DNA from: Castellaniella sp040276065
GTDB taxonomy: Bacteria > Pseudomonadota > Gammaproteobacteria > Burkholderiales > Burkholderiaceae_B
Assembly: GCF_040276065.1 (NCBI RefSeq)
Contig: NZ_JBELOI010000001.1
Span: forward strand, 310,001 to 374,000
Length of the DNA: 64,000 nucleotides
Direction: 5' to 3'
Part shown: piece by piece, positions 17,397-25,990 of the stretch
Numbering within the stretch: the stretch's first letter is position 1
How the letters are laid out: each line of letters begins with the position of its first letter
Program-made: the position numbers and the translations under genes
The notes under the pieces: model-generated
Told to the model about the DNA's origin: nothing
The model's database searches: none
The model's input: only the letters and a program-made list of their open reading frames with translations

Positions 17397-17649
17397 GGGC
17401 GGGCTCCTTGGGTCGTTGACAACGGTCGGGTCGGGAGGCCGGCGGACCAGGGGCCTGGACCGCCGGGTCCAGATCGATATTGTCGCCATCCTTGCGGCCG
17501 CGTGCCAGCGGCGTGCGGATCGTGGCCTGAACGCATCCGGTTGGCCCCAAAATTTACGAAGAATTGATGTGTACCGCTCGACACGGGAATGGAAACGTTA
17601 TGCCATCGGGTTCGAAAATATTGAAACCGCCGGTCCGGCTTTCAGGACA
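17397..17649. other. Divergent intergenic region between the aldolase and kdpA
   Basis: A 253-bp gap between divergent genes. It becomes more AT-rich towards kdpA (for example aaaatttacgaagaattgat), where a KdpE-controlled promoter would be expected. I could not identify a convincing -35/-10 pair. No short hydrophobic frame resembling KdpF is visible here. Confidence 0.5.
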
Positions 17650-19362
17650 ATGCTCATGGCCGAGTTCCTTGTCGTCTTTGCCTGCGCCATTGCGCTCGCC
17701 TGGCCGTTGGGCCGCTATCTGGCCGTGGTCATGCGTGGCGCGCCGATGCGCGGCGACCGCGTATTCGGCCTGGCCGAACGGCCGCTGTATCGGGTGCTTG
17801 GCGTCGATCCCGCGCAAGGCATGGATTGGAAGGCGTATGCCGGTGCCTTTCTGCTGAGCAATGTGGTGCTGGGGGCACTGGTCTGGGTCATCTTCGTGAC
17901 CCAGGCGCGCCTGCCGCTCAATCCCAATGCGGCGCCGGATATGCGCTGGGACCTGGCGCTGCATACGATGGTGTCATTTCTGACCAATACGAATCAGCAG
18001 CATTATGCCGGCCAGGCACAACTGTCGCATCTGGCGCAGATGACCGGCATCGTCGGCCTGCAGGTCATCACCCCGATGATGGGGCTTGCCTTGGTGACCG
18101 CGACGCTTCGAGGCTTGTTCGGCGGCCGTCGGCCGCAACACGGCCCAGGCGGGGACGACACATGCGAGGTGGATGTCGGCAACTATTGGGCTGATGTGAT
18201 CCGTCCGTCCGTGCGCGTGCTCCTGCCGCTGTGCCTGCTGCTGTCGCTGCTGCTGACCTGGCAGGGTGTGCCGTCCACCTTGCAAGGGGGGCCGGTGGCG
18301 GCGCCTCTGGATGCCAGTGCGCACATGCGGGAGCAGAAGATCCCCTTGGGGCCCGTGGCGGCGATGATCGCCAGCAAGCAATTGGGCACCAACGGCGGCG
18401 GCTGGTATGGCCCGAACAGCACCGTGTCGCTGGAGAATCCCACGCCGCTGTCGAATGTGCTGGAAACGCTCGCCATCGTCCTGTTGCCGATGGCCGTGAC
18501 CGTCATGGCCGGATCGCTGGCCGGCCGCCGCGGCGTCACCGCGCTGGTGTTTGGCAGCATGCTGGCGATGTCGCTGGTATCCACCGGCGTCGCGCTGTGG
18601 TCCGAAGGCTATTCCGCCACCGCGGCCGACGGTGCCTTGATGGAGGGCAAAGAGGTCCGCCTCGGCGTGGATGCCTCCGCCCTGTGGAGCGCCGTGACCA
18701 CGCAGACCAGCAACGGCTCGGTCAACGCCATGTCCGATACGCTGGCACCGTTGACCGGCCTGGTGATGATGGGCGATATGCTGGTCAATGCCATCTGGGG
18801 CGGCATCGGCTGCGGCTTGCAGCAATTTCTCGTCTATCTGTTGCTGTCTGTGTTCCTTGCCGGCCTGATGACCGGGCGCACACCGGAATTGTTCGGGCGC
18901 AAGATCGAGGCCCGGGAGGTGAGGCTGCTGGCCGCACTGGTGCTGCTGCAGCCTTTGGTCGTGCTGGGTTTTAGCGCGGCGGCCCTGGCGATGCCGTCCA
19001 TCGTCGGAAACTCCAACCCGGCCTTCCACGGCATCAGCCAGGTGTTCTACGAGTACACCTCGGCCTTTGCCAACAATGGTTCGGGGTTCGAGGGCTTGGG
19101 CGACGCCACGTATTGGTGGAACCTGAGCGCCGCCGTGGTGCTGGCGCTGGGGCGCTATCCGGCGCTGATCCTGCCGCTGGCGATTGCGGCAATGCTGGCG
19201 CGCAAGCGGGTGGCGCCCGAGGGCCCTGGGACTCTGCGCGTCGAAACCCCGACTTTCGCCGGGACGCTGATCGCGGTGATCGTGATTTTGACGCTGCTGC
19301 AATTCATGCCCATGCTGGTGTTGGGGCCGGTGGCCGACCACCTGGCCCTGGCGGTGCAATAG
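17650..19362 (+). CDS. kdpA: Potassium-transporting ATPase KdpA, K+-binding channel-like subunit
   Basis: The membrane subunit that selects K+ in the KdpFABC P-type pump. It has ten or so hydrophobic segments over 570 aa. The four pore loops are readable: TNTNQQ near residue 112, GTNGGG near 246, TSNGS near 353 and NNGSGF near 475. I set the start at the MLMAEF methionine; ATG at 17656 is equally possible, and an open frame continues upstream without family similarity. It is the first gene of kdpABCDE, followed 12 bp later by kdpB. Confidence 0.95.
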   Translation: MLMAEFLVVFACAIALAWPLGRYLAVVMRGAPMRGDRVFGLAERPLYRVLGVDPAQGMDWKAYAGAFLLSNVVLGALVWVIFVTQARLPLNPNAAPDMRWDLALHTMVSFLTNTNQQHYAGQAQLSHLAQMTGIVGLQVITPMMGLALVTATLRGLFGGRRPQHGPGGDDTCEVDVGNYWADVIRPSVRVLLPLCLLLSLLLTWQGVPSTLQGGPVAAPLDASAHMREQKIPLGPVAAMIASKQLGTNGGGWYGPNSTVSLENPTPLSNVLETLAIVLLPMAVTVMAGSLAGRRGVTALVFGSMLAMSLVSTGVALWSEGYSATAADGALMEGKEVRLGVDASALWSAVTTQTSNGSVNAMSDTLAPLTGLVMMGDMLVNAIWGGIGCGLQQFLVYLLLSVFLAGLMTGRTPELFGRKIEAREVRLLAALVLLQPLVVLGFSAAALAMPSIVGNSNPAFHGISQVFYEYTSAFANNGSGFEGLGDATYWWNLSAAVVLALGRYPALILPLAIAAMLARKRVAPEGPGTLRVETPTFAGTLIAVIVILTLLQFMPMLVLGPVADHLALAVQ

Positions 19363-19374
19363 GAGCCATGTGCC

Positions 19375-21429
19375 GTGATCGAACCTTTCACTTCCTTGAT
19401 CCCGCGCGGCAGTCGTACGGCGCTGCTCGATGGCGCCGGCGCCAGGGCGGCCGTTCTCGGCGCCTTCGCCAAGCTCGCGCCATGGCATGCCTTCAGGAAT
19501 CCGGTGATGGCCGTGGTCTGGCTGGGCACCTGGCTGTGCGCCGTGCTTACCCTGCTGGGCAAGAGCGCCCCGGGCATGGGTTGGAGCGTGAGCGCTTTAC
19601 TGCTCCTGACCGTGCTGTTCGCCAACTTTGCGGAGGCCGTGGCCGAGGCGCGCGGGCGCGGTCAGGCCGCCGCGCTGCGCAAGGCGCGCCGGGATCTGGT
19701 GGCGCGGCGCATCACCGACGCCGATGACGTGCGGGGTGCGCAAACCGTCGTCGCCGCCGAATTGAGGCCGGGGGACCTGGTCGTCGTCTCCGAAGGCGGG
19801 GTCATTCCGGGCGACGGGGAGATCGTGCGTGGTCTGGCCACCATCAACGAGTCGGCGGTGACGGGCGAGTCTTCGCCGGTGCTGCGCGAAGCCGGCACCG
19901 ACCGCTCCGGCGTGATCGGCGGCACGAAGGTGCTGTCCGACGAAATCGTGATTCAGATCACCGCGCAGGCCGGCAATAGCTTCCTCGATCGCATGATCGC
20001 GCTGGTCGAAGGCGCGAACCGCCAGAAAACCCCGAACGAAATCGCTCTCGGCCTGCTGTTGGCGACGATGACCTTGTCCTTTCTGATCGTGGTCGCCACG
20101 CTGCCGGCCATCGCCGGTTTCGTCGGCGTGCGGCTCGATCCCTTGTTGTTGGTCGCGCTGCTGGTGTGCCTGATTCCGACCACCATTGGCGGCCTGCTGC
20201 CCGCCATCGGCATCGCCGGCATGAACCGTGCGCTGTCCTCGAACGTGCTCGCCAAGTCCGGCAAGGCGGTGGAGGTTGCTGGTGATGTGGATGTGCTGCT
20301 GCTGGACAAGACCGGCACCATCACCCACGGAGACCGCCAGGCCACGGCATTTCATCCACTGGCGGGCGTCGATGCCGGCCACTTGCGCGCGGCCGCCTTG
20401 CTCGCCTCCCTGGCCGATCCGACCCCCGAGGGCAAGTCCATCGTCAAGCTGGCGCGCCAGTCCGATGCGGTCCTCGATGAGCCGGTGGGCGCGCACTTTA
20501 TCGCCTTCAGCGCGCAGACTCGCATGTCCGGCGTGGACCTGGCCGATGGCCGTGGCATCCGCAAAGGCGCCATGGACGCCATCCTGCACCATGTCGGCGC
20601 GCCGGACCGCGGCACGTCCGTGGAACTGCGGCTGCGCGTCGAGCAGGTGGCACGCAAAGGGGCCACGCCGCTGGTGGTGGCCGATGGCCGCCATGTGCTC
20701 GGCGTGGTGGAGCTCTCCGATGTGGTTAAGCATGGCATCAAGGAGAAATTCGCGCGCTTGCGGGCCATGGGCATCAAGACGGTGATGATCACCGGGGACA
20801 ATCCGCTGACCGCCGCCGCGATCGCCGCCGAGGCTGGCGTGGACGACTACATCGCCCAGGCGAAACCCGAGGACAAGCTGGCCCGCATCCGTCAGGAACA
20901 GGCCGCCGGCCATCTGGTGGCGATGGTGGGCGACGGCACCAACGACGCCCCGGCACTGGCCCAGGCCGATGTCGGCCTGGCGATGCACTCCGGCACGCAA
21001 GCGGCGAAGGAAGCCGGCAATATGGTGGATCTGGATTCCGACCCGGCCAAGCTGCTGGCGGTGGTGGAAGTGGGCAAGCAGCAACTCATCACCCGTGGCG
21101 CGCTGACCACGTTTTCACTGGCCAATGACGTCTCCAAGTATTTCGCTATCCTGCCGGCGCTGTTTGCCGGCGCCATCCCCTCGATGGCGGCCTTGAACAT
21201 CATGGACCTGTCCAGTCCGGCCAATGCGGTTCTGGCGGCGCTGATTTTCAATGCCATCATCATCCCGCTGCTGATTCCCCTGGCGCTGCATGGCGTGCAC
21301 TTCCGCCCGGCGGCGGCCAGCGCGCTGCTGCGCAGAAACATGCTGATCTATGGGGTTGGCGGGGTGCTGCTGCCGTTTCCGTCGATCAAGCTGATCGACC
21401 TGCTGCTGGCCGCGACCGCCGGCACCTGA
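19375..21429 (+). CDS. kdpB: Potassium-transporting ATPase KdpB, catalytic P-type ATPase subunit
   Basis: Hydrolyses ATP to drive K+ uptake. The phosphorylated aspartate is D311 in LDKTGTITHGDRQA; the actuator loop TGES is at residues 163-166 and the hinge GDGTNDAPALAQ starts near 519. The protein is 684 aa, full length. The start codon is GTG (MIEPFTSL). It sits 12 bp after kdpA and 10 bp before kdpC in a tight operon. Confidence 0.97.
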   Translation: MIEPFTSLIPRGSRTALLDGAGARAAVLGAFAKLAPWHAFRNPVMAVVWLGTWLCAVLTLLGKSAPGMGWSVSALLLLTVLFANFAEAVAEARGRGQAAALRKARRDLVARRITDADDVRGAQTVVAAELRPGDLVVVSEGGVIPGDGEIVRGLATINESAVTGESSPVLREAGTDRSGVIGGTKVLSDEIVIQITAQAGNSFLDRMIALVEGANRQKTPNEIALGLLLATMTLSFLIVVATLPAIAGFVGVRLDPLLLVALLVCLIPTTIGGLLPAIGIAGMNRALSSNVLAKSGKAVEVAGDVDVLLLDKTGTITHGDRQATAFHPLAGVDAGHLRAAALLASLADPTPEGKSIVKLARQSDAVLDEPVGAHFIAFSAQTRMSGVDLADGRGIRKGAMDAILHHVGAPDRGTSVELRLRVEQVARKGATPLVVADGRHVLGVVELSDVVKHGIKEKFARLRAMGIKTVMITGDNPLTAAAIAAEAGVDDYIAQAKPEDKLARIRQEQAAGHLVAMVGDGTNDAPALAQADVGLAMHSGTQAAKEAGNMVDLDSDPAKLLAVVEVGKQQLITRGALTTFSLANDVSKYFAILPALFAGAIPSMAALNIMDLSSPANAVLAALIFNAIIIPLLIPLALHGVHFRPAAASALLRRNMLIYGVGGVLLPFPSIKLIDLLLAATAGT

Positions 21430-21439
21430 GGAGGGCCAA

Positions 21440-22072
21440 ATGTGGATCGACATATCCCGCGCGGCGGCGTCCGCACAAGCCTCCCCGCATGGCGGCAGGC
21501 CGCTGCGCGCGGCGTTCGGCCTGGCGGCGATCACGCTGCTGGTGTTTGGCCTGGCCTACTCGCTGGCGGCCACCTATATGGGCCGGGTATTGTTCCCTCG
21601 GGCGGCCACCGGCAGCATGATCGAGCGCGGCGGCAAAGTGATCGGCTCGGTGCTGGTGGCGCAGCCCTTTGCCAGCGACCGCTACTTTCATCCCCGTCCC
21701 TCGGCGGCGGGCTACGACGTGATGGCGCTCGCGGGCAGCAACCAGGCGCGCACCAATCCGGACTTGCGCAGGCGGCTGGATGCGGCGCGCGCCGCGGTTG
21801 CCGCCCGCGAAGGCGTCGCGCCGGACGCGGTGCCCGGCGACCTCGTGACGCAATCCGGCAGCGCCATCGATCCGCATATCAGCCCGCAGGCGGCCCGCAT
21901 TCAGATCGCCCGCGTGGCCAGGGCGCGCGGCCTGGATCCGCAGCGCCTGGCTTCTCTGGTCGAGCGCCATGTCCAAGGGCGGCAACTCGGTCTTTTCGGT
22001 CAGGCCCGGGTCAACGTCCTGAGCTTGAACCTGGCACTGGATGCCTGGCAGGCAACGGGCGGTGTACATTGA
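21440..22072 (+). CDS. kdpC: Potassium-transporting ATPase KdpC subunit
   Basis: A single-span periplasmic subunit that stabilises the KdpAB complex. The membrane segment LAAITLLVFGLAYSLAATY is near residues 28-46. The family motifs SVLVAQPFASDRYFHPRPSA and LVTQSGSAIDPHISPQAA follow. At 210 aa it is full length. GAGGAGG precedes the ATG. Its stop codon is 4 bp before the preferred kdpD start. Confidence 0.96.
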   Translation: MWIDISRAAASAQASPHGGRPLRAAFGLAAITLLVFGLAYSLAATYMGRVLFPRAATGSMIERGGKVIGSVLVAQPFASDRYFHPRPSAAGYDVMALAGSNQARTNPDLRRRLDAARAAVAAREGVAPDAVPGDLVTQSGSAIDPHISPQAARIQIARVARARGLDPQRLASLVERHVQGRQLGLFGQARVNVLSLNLALDAWQATGGVH

Positions 22073-22076
22073 GCAT

Positions 22077-24737
22077 ATGAACGAGGATCGTGGCGCGAAA
22101 GCCGATGCGCTGGCCGGTGAGCTGCGCCGCCAGGAGGCGGGCCGCCTGACCTTGTTCCTCGGCGCGGCACCGGGCGTCGGCAAGACCTACGCGATGCTCG
22201 CCCGCGCCCGCGAATTGCAGCGTCAGGGCATCGACATCGTGGTCGGTGTGGCCGAAACCCATGGGCGCAGCGAGACGGCGGCCCTGATCGAGGGCTTGGA
22301 GGTCGTGCCGCGCAGACGCATCGACTATCAGGGCCACCCGCTCGAGGACATGGACATCGACGCCGTGCTGGCGCGGCGTCCGCGCATCGCCCTGGTCGAT
22401 GAACTGGCGCACCGCAACGTGCCAGGCAGCCGCCACGAGCGGCGTTGGCAGGATGTGGTCGAATTGCTGGATGCCGGCATCGATGTCTACACGACGGTCA
22501 ACATCCAGCACCTCGAAAGCCTCAACGACATCGTTCATCGCATCACCGGCGTGCGGGTCGGCGAGACGGTGCCCGATGTGGTATTCGATCGCCTGCGCGA
22601 CATCCGCCTGGTGGATTTACCGCCTCGGGAATTGATCGAGCGCCTGCATCAGGGCAAGGTCTATCTGCCCGATCAGGCGGGGCGCGCCTTGCAAGCCTTT
22701 TTTTCACTTTCGAATTTGGCGGCGTTGCGCGAACTGGCGATGCAGACCGCCGCCGATCTCGTCGAGGACGATGTGCGGGAGTCGCAGGCCGCGCGTGGCC
22801 TGCCGGGCATTGCGCTGCGCCGGCGCGTGCTGATCGCCATCGACGGGCTGGGCGCCTCCGAGTATCTGGTGCGCGCCGGGCGCCGCATCGCCGAACGCCG
22901 TGATGCGCCCTGGAGCGTCGTGACGGTGCAATCCGGCGCCGTCCACCCGGCCCGCCAAGCCGAGCTGGACCAGGCCTTTGCGCTGGCGCGCAGCCTGGGC
23001 GCCGATACCGAGGTCCTGCATGGCCCGCGCACCGCGGATGTTTTGCTCGACCATGCCGGGCGCGAGGGCGTGTCGACGATTGTGGTGGGACGCACCCGTG
23101 AGCGCCCATGGGCCCGGATGGTCAACCGCACCCTGACCCAGCAGTTGCTGCAACGCGGCGCGCACTACGAACTGGTCATCATCAGTTCCCCGCAGGTGAG
23201 GGTCCGCGCCCAGCAACGCGCCAGAGCTTCGATTTGGCGCTTGCGGCGGCGAGACGCGCTGCTGGCGGTCGCCGCTGCCGCCGTGTCCACCCTGCTGGCG
23301 TGGCTTGCGGAGCATTGGGTGGGTCTGGAGGACTTGTCGATGGTCTTCATCGTCGCCGTGGTGCTGGTGGCCTCCCGCACCCGCATGGCGGCGGCGGTGC
23401 TGGCGGCGATGCTGTGCTTCCTGAGCTATGACTTCTTCTTCATCGACCCGAAGCTCACCATTTTCATCGGCGCGCGCCAGGGGCTCGCCACGGTGCTGCT
23501 GTTCTTGCTGGCGGCGTTGGTGGCCGGGCGTCTGGCCTCTCAGTTGCGCATGCAGGTGCTGGCCTTGCGTGCGGCCAATGCCCACGCGACGGCATTGCAG
23601 GATCTGGGGCGTCAATTGAGTGCGGCAGCGGATTTAGGATTGGTGTTGAAGGCGGGGCGCAGCGCGCTCGAGCGTGCGCTTGGCGCGGATGTCTGGCTGA
23701 TTGCCGGCGGGGCCGATGAAACCACCCGTGGCGCCGTCCTTGCGGAGATCGATCGCGCGGCCGCGGATTGGACGCTCGCGCATGGGCAAGCCGCCGGGCG
23801 CGGCACCGATACCCTGGCGGGCGCGGCCTGGTGGTTCCTGCCGCTGCGCAATGGCCGGGACACGATCGGCGCGATGGGGCTCAAGTTCAGTGCGGGGCCG
23901 AAACTCTCGGCGATGGCCTTCCGTCGCCTGGCCGAGGCCATGGCCGCGGACATCGCCCAGGCTGTGTTGCGCGCCTCGCTGGTGGTGGATCTGGAAAACG
24001 CGCGTATCGTCAACGAAGCCGAACGCCTGCGTTCGGCGCTGCTGTCCTCGGTGTCCCATGACCTGCGTTCGCCGCTGGCGGCGATGGTGGGATCGGCCGG
24101 TAGCCTCGCCAACTATGCCGGCGCCATGGACGACGCGGATCGCAAGAGCCTGCTCGATACCATTTTGCTCGAAGGCGACCGCCTGGACCGCTACATCCAG
24201 AACCTGCTCGACATGACGCGGCTGGGGCATGCCGGCCTGACCCTGAACCGCGATTGGATAGGTGTCGATGAGTTGATCGGGTCGGCGGCCGGCCGCCTGC
24301 GCCGGTATCAGCCCAGCGTGACGCTCGAGGTGAATCTCGATGCGGGCTTGCCGGCGATATGGGTTCATCCGGCCTTGATCGAGCAAGCCCTGTTCAACAT
24401 GCTGGAGAATGCCGCCAAGTTTTCGCCGCCGGGCGAGGCGATCGACATCGCCGGGCGCGTGATCGGCGAAAACCTGCAACTCGACGTGTGGGATCGTGGG
24501 CCGGGCATTCCAGAATCCGAGCGTGGCCGCGTGTTCGATATTTTCTACAGCGTCGAGCGCGGCGACCGCGGGCGCCAGGGCTCGGGCCTGGGCCTGACGA
24601 TCGCGCGCGGCATGGTGGGCGCCCATGGCGGCCATATCGAGGCGCTGCCCGGGCCGGATGGGCGCGGCACCCTGATCCGCGTTACGCTCCCCTTACTGCA
24701 ACCGCCCCCGCTCCCCAGGAGCCTGGATGCTGACTGA
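22077..24737 (+). CDS. kdpD: Osmosensitive K+ channel sensor histidine kinase KdpD
   Basis: Membrane sensor kinase that controls kdp expression in response to K+ limitation and osmotic stress. In order: the KdpD domain with Walker A GAAPGVGKTY (residues 29-38), a universal-stress-protein-like domain, four closely spaced membrane segments of the DUF4118 region (about 395-495), a GAF-like region, HisKA with the phosphorylated His661 in SVSHDLRSPL, and the ATPase domain with ENAAKFSPPG, DRGPGIPE and GSGLGLTIARG. It has 886 aa from the ATG at 22077; an ATG at 22041 inside kdpC is an alternative. It overlaps kdpE by 11 bp. Confidence 0.96.
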   Translation: MNEDRGAKADALAGELRRQEAGRLTLFLGAAPGVGKTYAMLARARELQRQGIDIVVGVAETHGRSETAALIEGLEVVPRRRIDYQGHPLEDMDIDAVLARRPRIALVDELAHRNVPGSRHERRWQDVVELLDAGIDVYTTVNIQHLESLNDIVHRITGVRVGETVPDVVFDRLRDIRLVDLPPRELIERLHQGKVYLPDQAGRALQAFFSLSNLAALRELAMQTAADLVEDDVRESQAARGLPGIALRRRVLIAIDGLGASEYLVRAGRRIAERRDAPWSVVTVQSGAVHPARQAELDQAFALARSLGADTEVLHGPRTADVLLDHAGREGVSTIVVGRTRERPWARMVNRTLTQQLLQRGAHYELVIISSPQVRVRAQQRARASIWRLRRRDALLAVAAAAVSTLLAWLAEHWVGLEDLSMVFIVAVVLVASRTRMAAAVLAAMLCFLSYDFFFIDPKLTIFIGARQGLATVLLFLLAALVAGRLASQLRMQVLALRAANAHATALQDLGRQLSAAADLGLVLKAGRSALERALGADVWLIAGGADETTRGAVLAEIDRAAADWTLAHGQAAGRGTDTLAGAAWWFLPLRNGRDTIGAMGLKFSAGPKLSAMAFRRLAEAMAADIAQAVLRASLVVDLENARIVNEAERLRSALLSSVSHDLRSPLAAMVGSAGSLANYAGAMDDADRKSLLDTILLEGDRLDRYIQNLLDMTRLGHAGLTLNRDWIGVDELIGSAAGRLRRYQPSVTLEVNLDAGLPAIWVHPALIEQALFNMLENAAKFSPPGEAIDIAGRVIGENLQLDVWDRGPGIPESERGRVFDIFYSVERGDRGRQGSGLGLTIARGMVGAHGGHIEALPGPDGRGTLIRVTLPLLQPPPLPRSLDAD

Positions 24738-25440
24738 TCCCTCCCGGAATGCCGCGCATATCGTGGTGATCGATGACGAGCCGCAAATTCGCAGGCTCCT
24801 CGACATCAGCCTGCGCGCCCAGGGGTACGCGGTTGCTTTGGCGGCGACAGGCAAAGAAGGGCTCGAGGTATTGGCCAGCCATGGTGCCGATCTGGTCGTG
24901 CTGGATATCGGCTTGCCCGATATGGATGGCCATGAGGTGCTGCGCGACCTGCGCGGCTGGTCGCAGGTGCCCGTCGTCATGCTGACCGTGCGCTCGAGCG
25001 AGTCGGAAAAGGTCGCCGCGCTGGATGGCGGCGCCGATGACTATGTCACCAAGCCTTTTGGCACCCAGGAACTGATGGCCCGCGTCCGCGTGCTGCTGCG
25101 TCAGCATGCGGGTGGCGACGCGGATGCCGTTGTTTTCGACGATGGTCGCTTGCACATCGATCTGTCGCGGCGCGAGGTGCTCCTGGATGGCGGGCGCCTG
25201 GCGCTGGGGCGCAAGGAGTACGCGCTGTTGGCCTTGCTGTTGAAGCATGGCGGATGCGTTGTCACCCAACCACAGATCCTGAGGGAATTGTGGGGATCGA
25301 CCCATGTCGGGGACACGCACTATGTGCGGGTCCTGGCCGGCAAGCTGCGGCAGAAACTGGGCGACGACGCGGCGCGGCCGCGCTGGATCGCGACCGAGCC
25401 GGGCGTGGGCCTGAGGTTCATTCCGAAAGCCGACGCGTAG
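24727..25440 (+). CDS. kdpE: KDP operon response regulator KdpE
   Basis: An OmpR/PhoB-type regulator phosphorylated by KdpD. The receiver domain has the acidic pair DDEP near residue 16, the phosphorylated D60 in LDIGLPDMDG and the conserved lysine in VTKPFG. The C-terminal winged helix runs from about residue 135, with ALGRKEYALLALLLKHGG and THYVRVLAGKLRQKLGDD. It is 237 aa. The gene starts inside the end of kdpD, so the two are translationally coupled. It should activate the kdpA promoter at low K+. Confidence 0.96.
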   Translation: MLTDPSRNAAHIVVIDDEPQIRRLLDISLRAQGYAVALAATGKEGLEVLASHGADLVVLDIGLPDMDGHEVLRDLRGWSQVPVVMLTVRSSESEKVAALDGGADDYVTKPFGTQELMARVRVLLRQHAGGDADAVVFDDGRLHIDLSRREVLLDGGRLALGRKEYALLALLLKHGGCVVTQPQILRELWGSTHVGDTHYVRVLAGKLRQKLGDDAARPRWIATEPGVGLRFIPKADA

Positions 25441-25470
25441 TCTCTCGGCGCTAGGGGAATGGCCCAATGA

Positions 25471-25508
25471 CGAGGCCCGCGACCGGTGTGGACCGGGCGC
25501 GGGCCTCG
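25471..25508 (+). terminator. Long hairpin after kdpE
   Basis: An 11-bp perfect stem, CGAGGCCCGCG with CGCGGGCCTCG, has a 16-nt loop that contains further ACCGG/CCGG pairing. It lies 31 bp past the kdpE stop. No T-run follows, so termination here could be Rho-assisted or the hairpin may protect the mRNA end. Confidence 0.5.
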
Positions 25509-25522
25509 ATTGCCTACGCTTT

Positions 25523-25544
25523 GACCGCCCAGCTTCTGGGCGTC
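25523..25544. terminator. Second hairpin between kdpE and the 59-aa gene
   Basis: GCCCAG-CTT-CTGGGC with flanking GAC/GTC pairs (one bulged C) forms a compact stem. It lies 42 bp beyond the stop of the minus-strand 59-aa gene and could serve that gene, or back up the hairpin after kdpE. A T-tract is lacking on both sides. Confidence 0.35.
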
Positions 25545-25585
25545 AGTTCATCCTGGCTGCGCTCGCGGCGATGCGACAGCGAGGC

Positions 25586-25765
25586 TCAGTGGGCGGTGTG
25601 GGTCTGATTCAGCACGACCTCGGGGCCCCTGAAGAACGACACGATCTTGCGGAACAGCTTGACCATCAATTCGTCCAGGCGGGGGTACTCATACTGGGCT
25701 GCGATGGCTTGTTGCAGCAGTTCACGTTCGAGGGAATCGGTCAGGTGGGTGTGGTTGATGTTCAT
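25586..25765 (-). CDS. Unrecognised 59-aa protein
   Basis: A short complete frame that starts MNINHTHLTDSLERELL and ends VLNQTHTAH. A good ribosome site AAGAGG lies 6 nt before the ATG. The N-terminal half looks like an amphipathic helix (LERELLQQAIAAQYEYPRL), followed by a basic-hydrophobic stretch (LMVKLFRKIVSFFRG). The histidine-containing ends are notable. I do not recognise the family. A strong-looking promoter with twin palindromes lies 45 bp upstream, which makes a real, regulated gene more likely than a chance frame. A small membrane-associated or regulatory protein is possible, but that is a guess. Confidence 0.65.
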   Translation of the reverse strand: MNINHTHLTDSLERELLQQAIAAQYEYPRLDELMVKLFRKIVSFFRGPEVVLNQTHTAH

Positions 25766-25800
25766 GGCTAGCCTCTTAGCTGATGAAGAGCGTTTCGCTC

Positions 25801-25841
25801 GGGTTAACCCTATTATAGGGTTAACCCTAGATTGAATGCAA
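25801..25841 (-). promoter_or_regulatory. Promoter with duplicated GGGTTAACCC operator
   Basis: Two identical 10-bp palindromes, GGGTTAACCC, lie at 25801-25810 and 25818-25827, 17 bp centre to centre. Between them, on the minus strand, is a perfect -10 TATAAT (25812-25817). A -35-like TTGCAT is at 25836-25841 with an 18-bp spacer. The predicted start of transcription falls in the left palindrome. This is the geometry of a repressor operator bracketing the -10 box of the 59-aa gene. The cognate regulator is not identified. Confidence 0.65.
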
Positions 25842-25990
25842 GCGGCTTTTTACTGAAGAGCACTGGGGCATGAAACGGGAGGCGGGCCGCGGGCTTGCGC
25901 CACGCGCGCCTCGACGTCCCCGGCCGTGTCGTTGGGGCTCTCTTTGTCGGCGCAGTGGACGTGTCGGGTCTGATACGTACAATCGCACGC

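Noticed and set aside
17564..17650. Short frame before kdpA as a kdpF candidate
   Set aside because: It is not hydrophobic and does not resemble KdpF.
17974..19488. A 504-codon minus-strand open frame opposite kdpA
   Set aside because: The Gln/His/Arg-rich translation is the complement of membrane-protein codons, and kdpA is certain.
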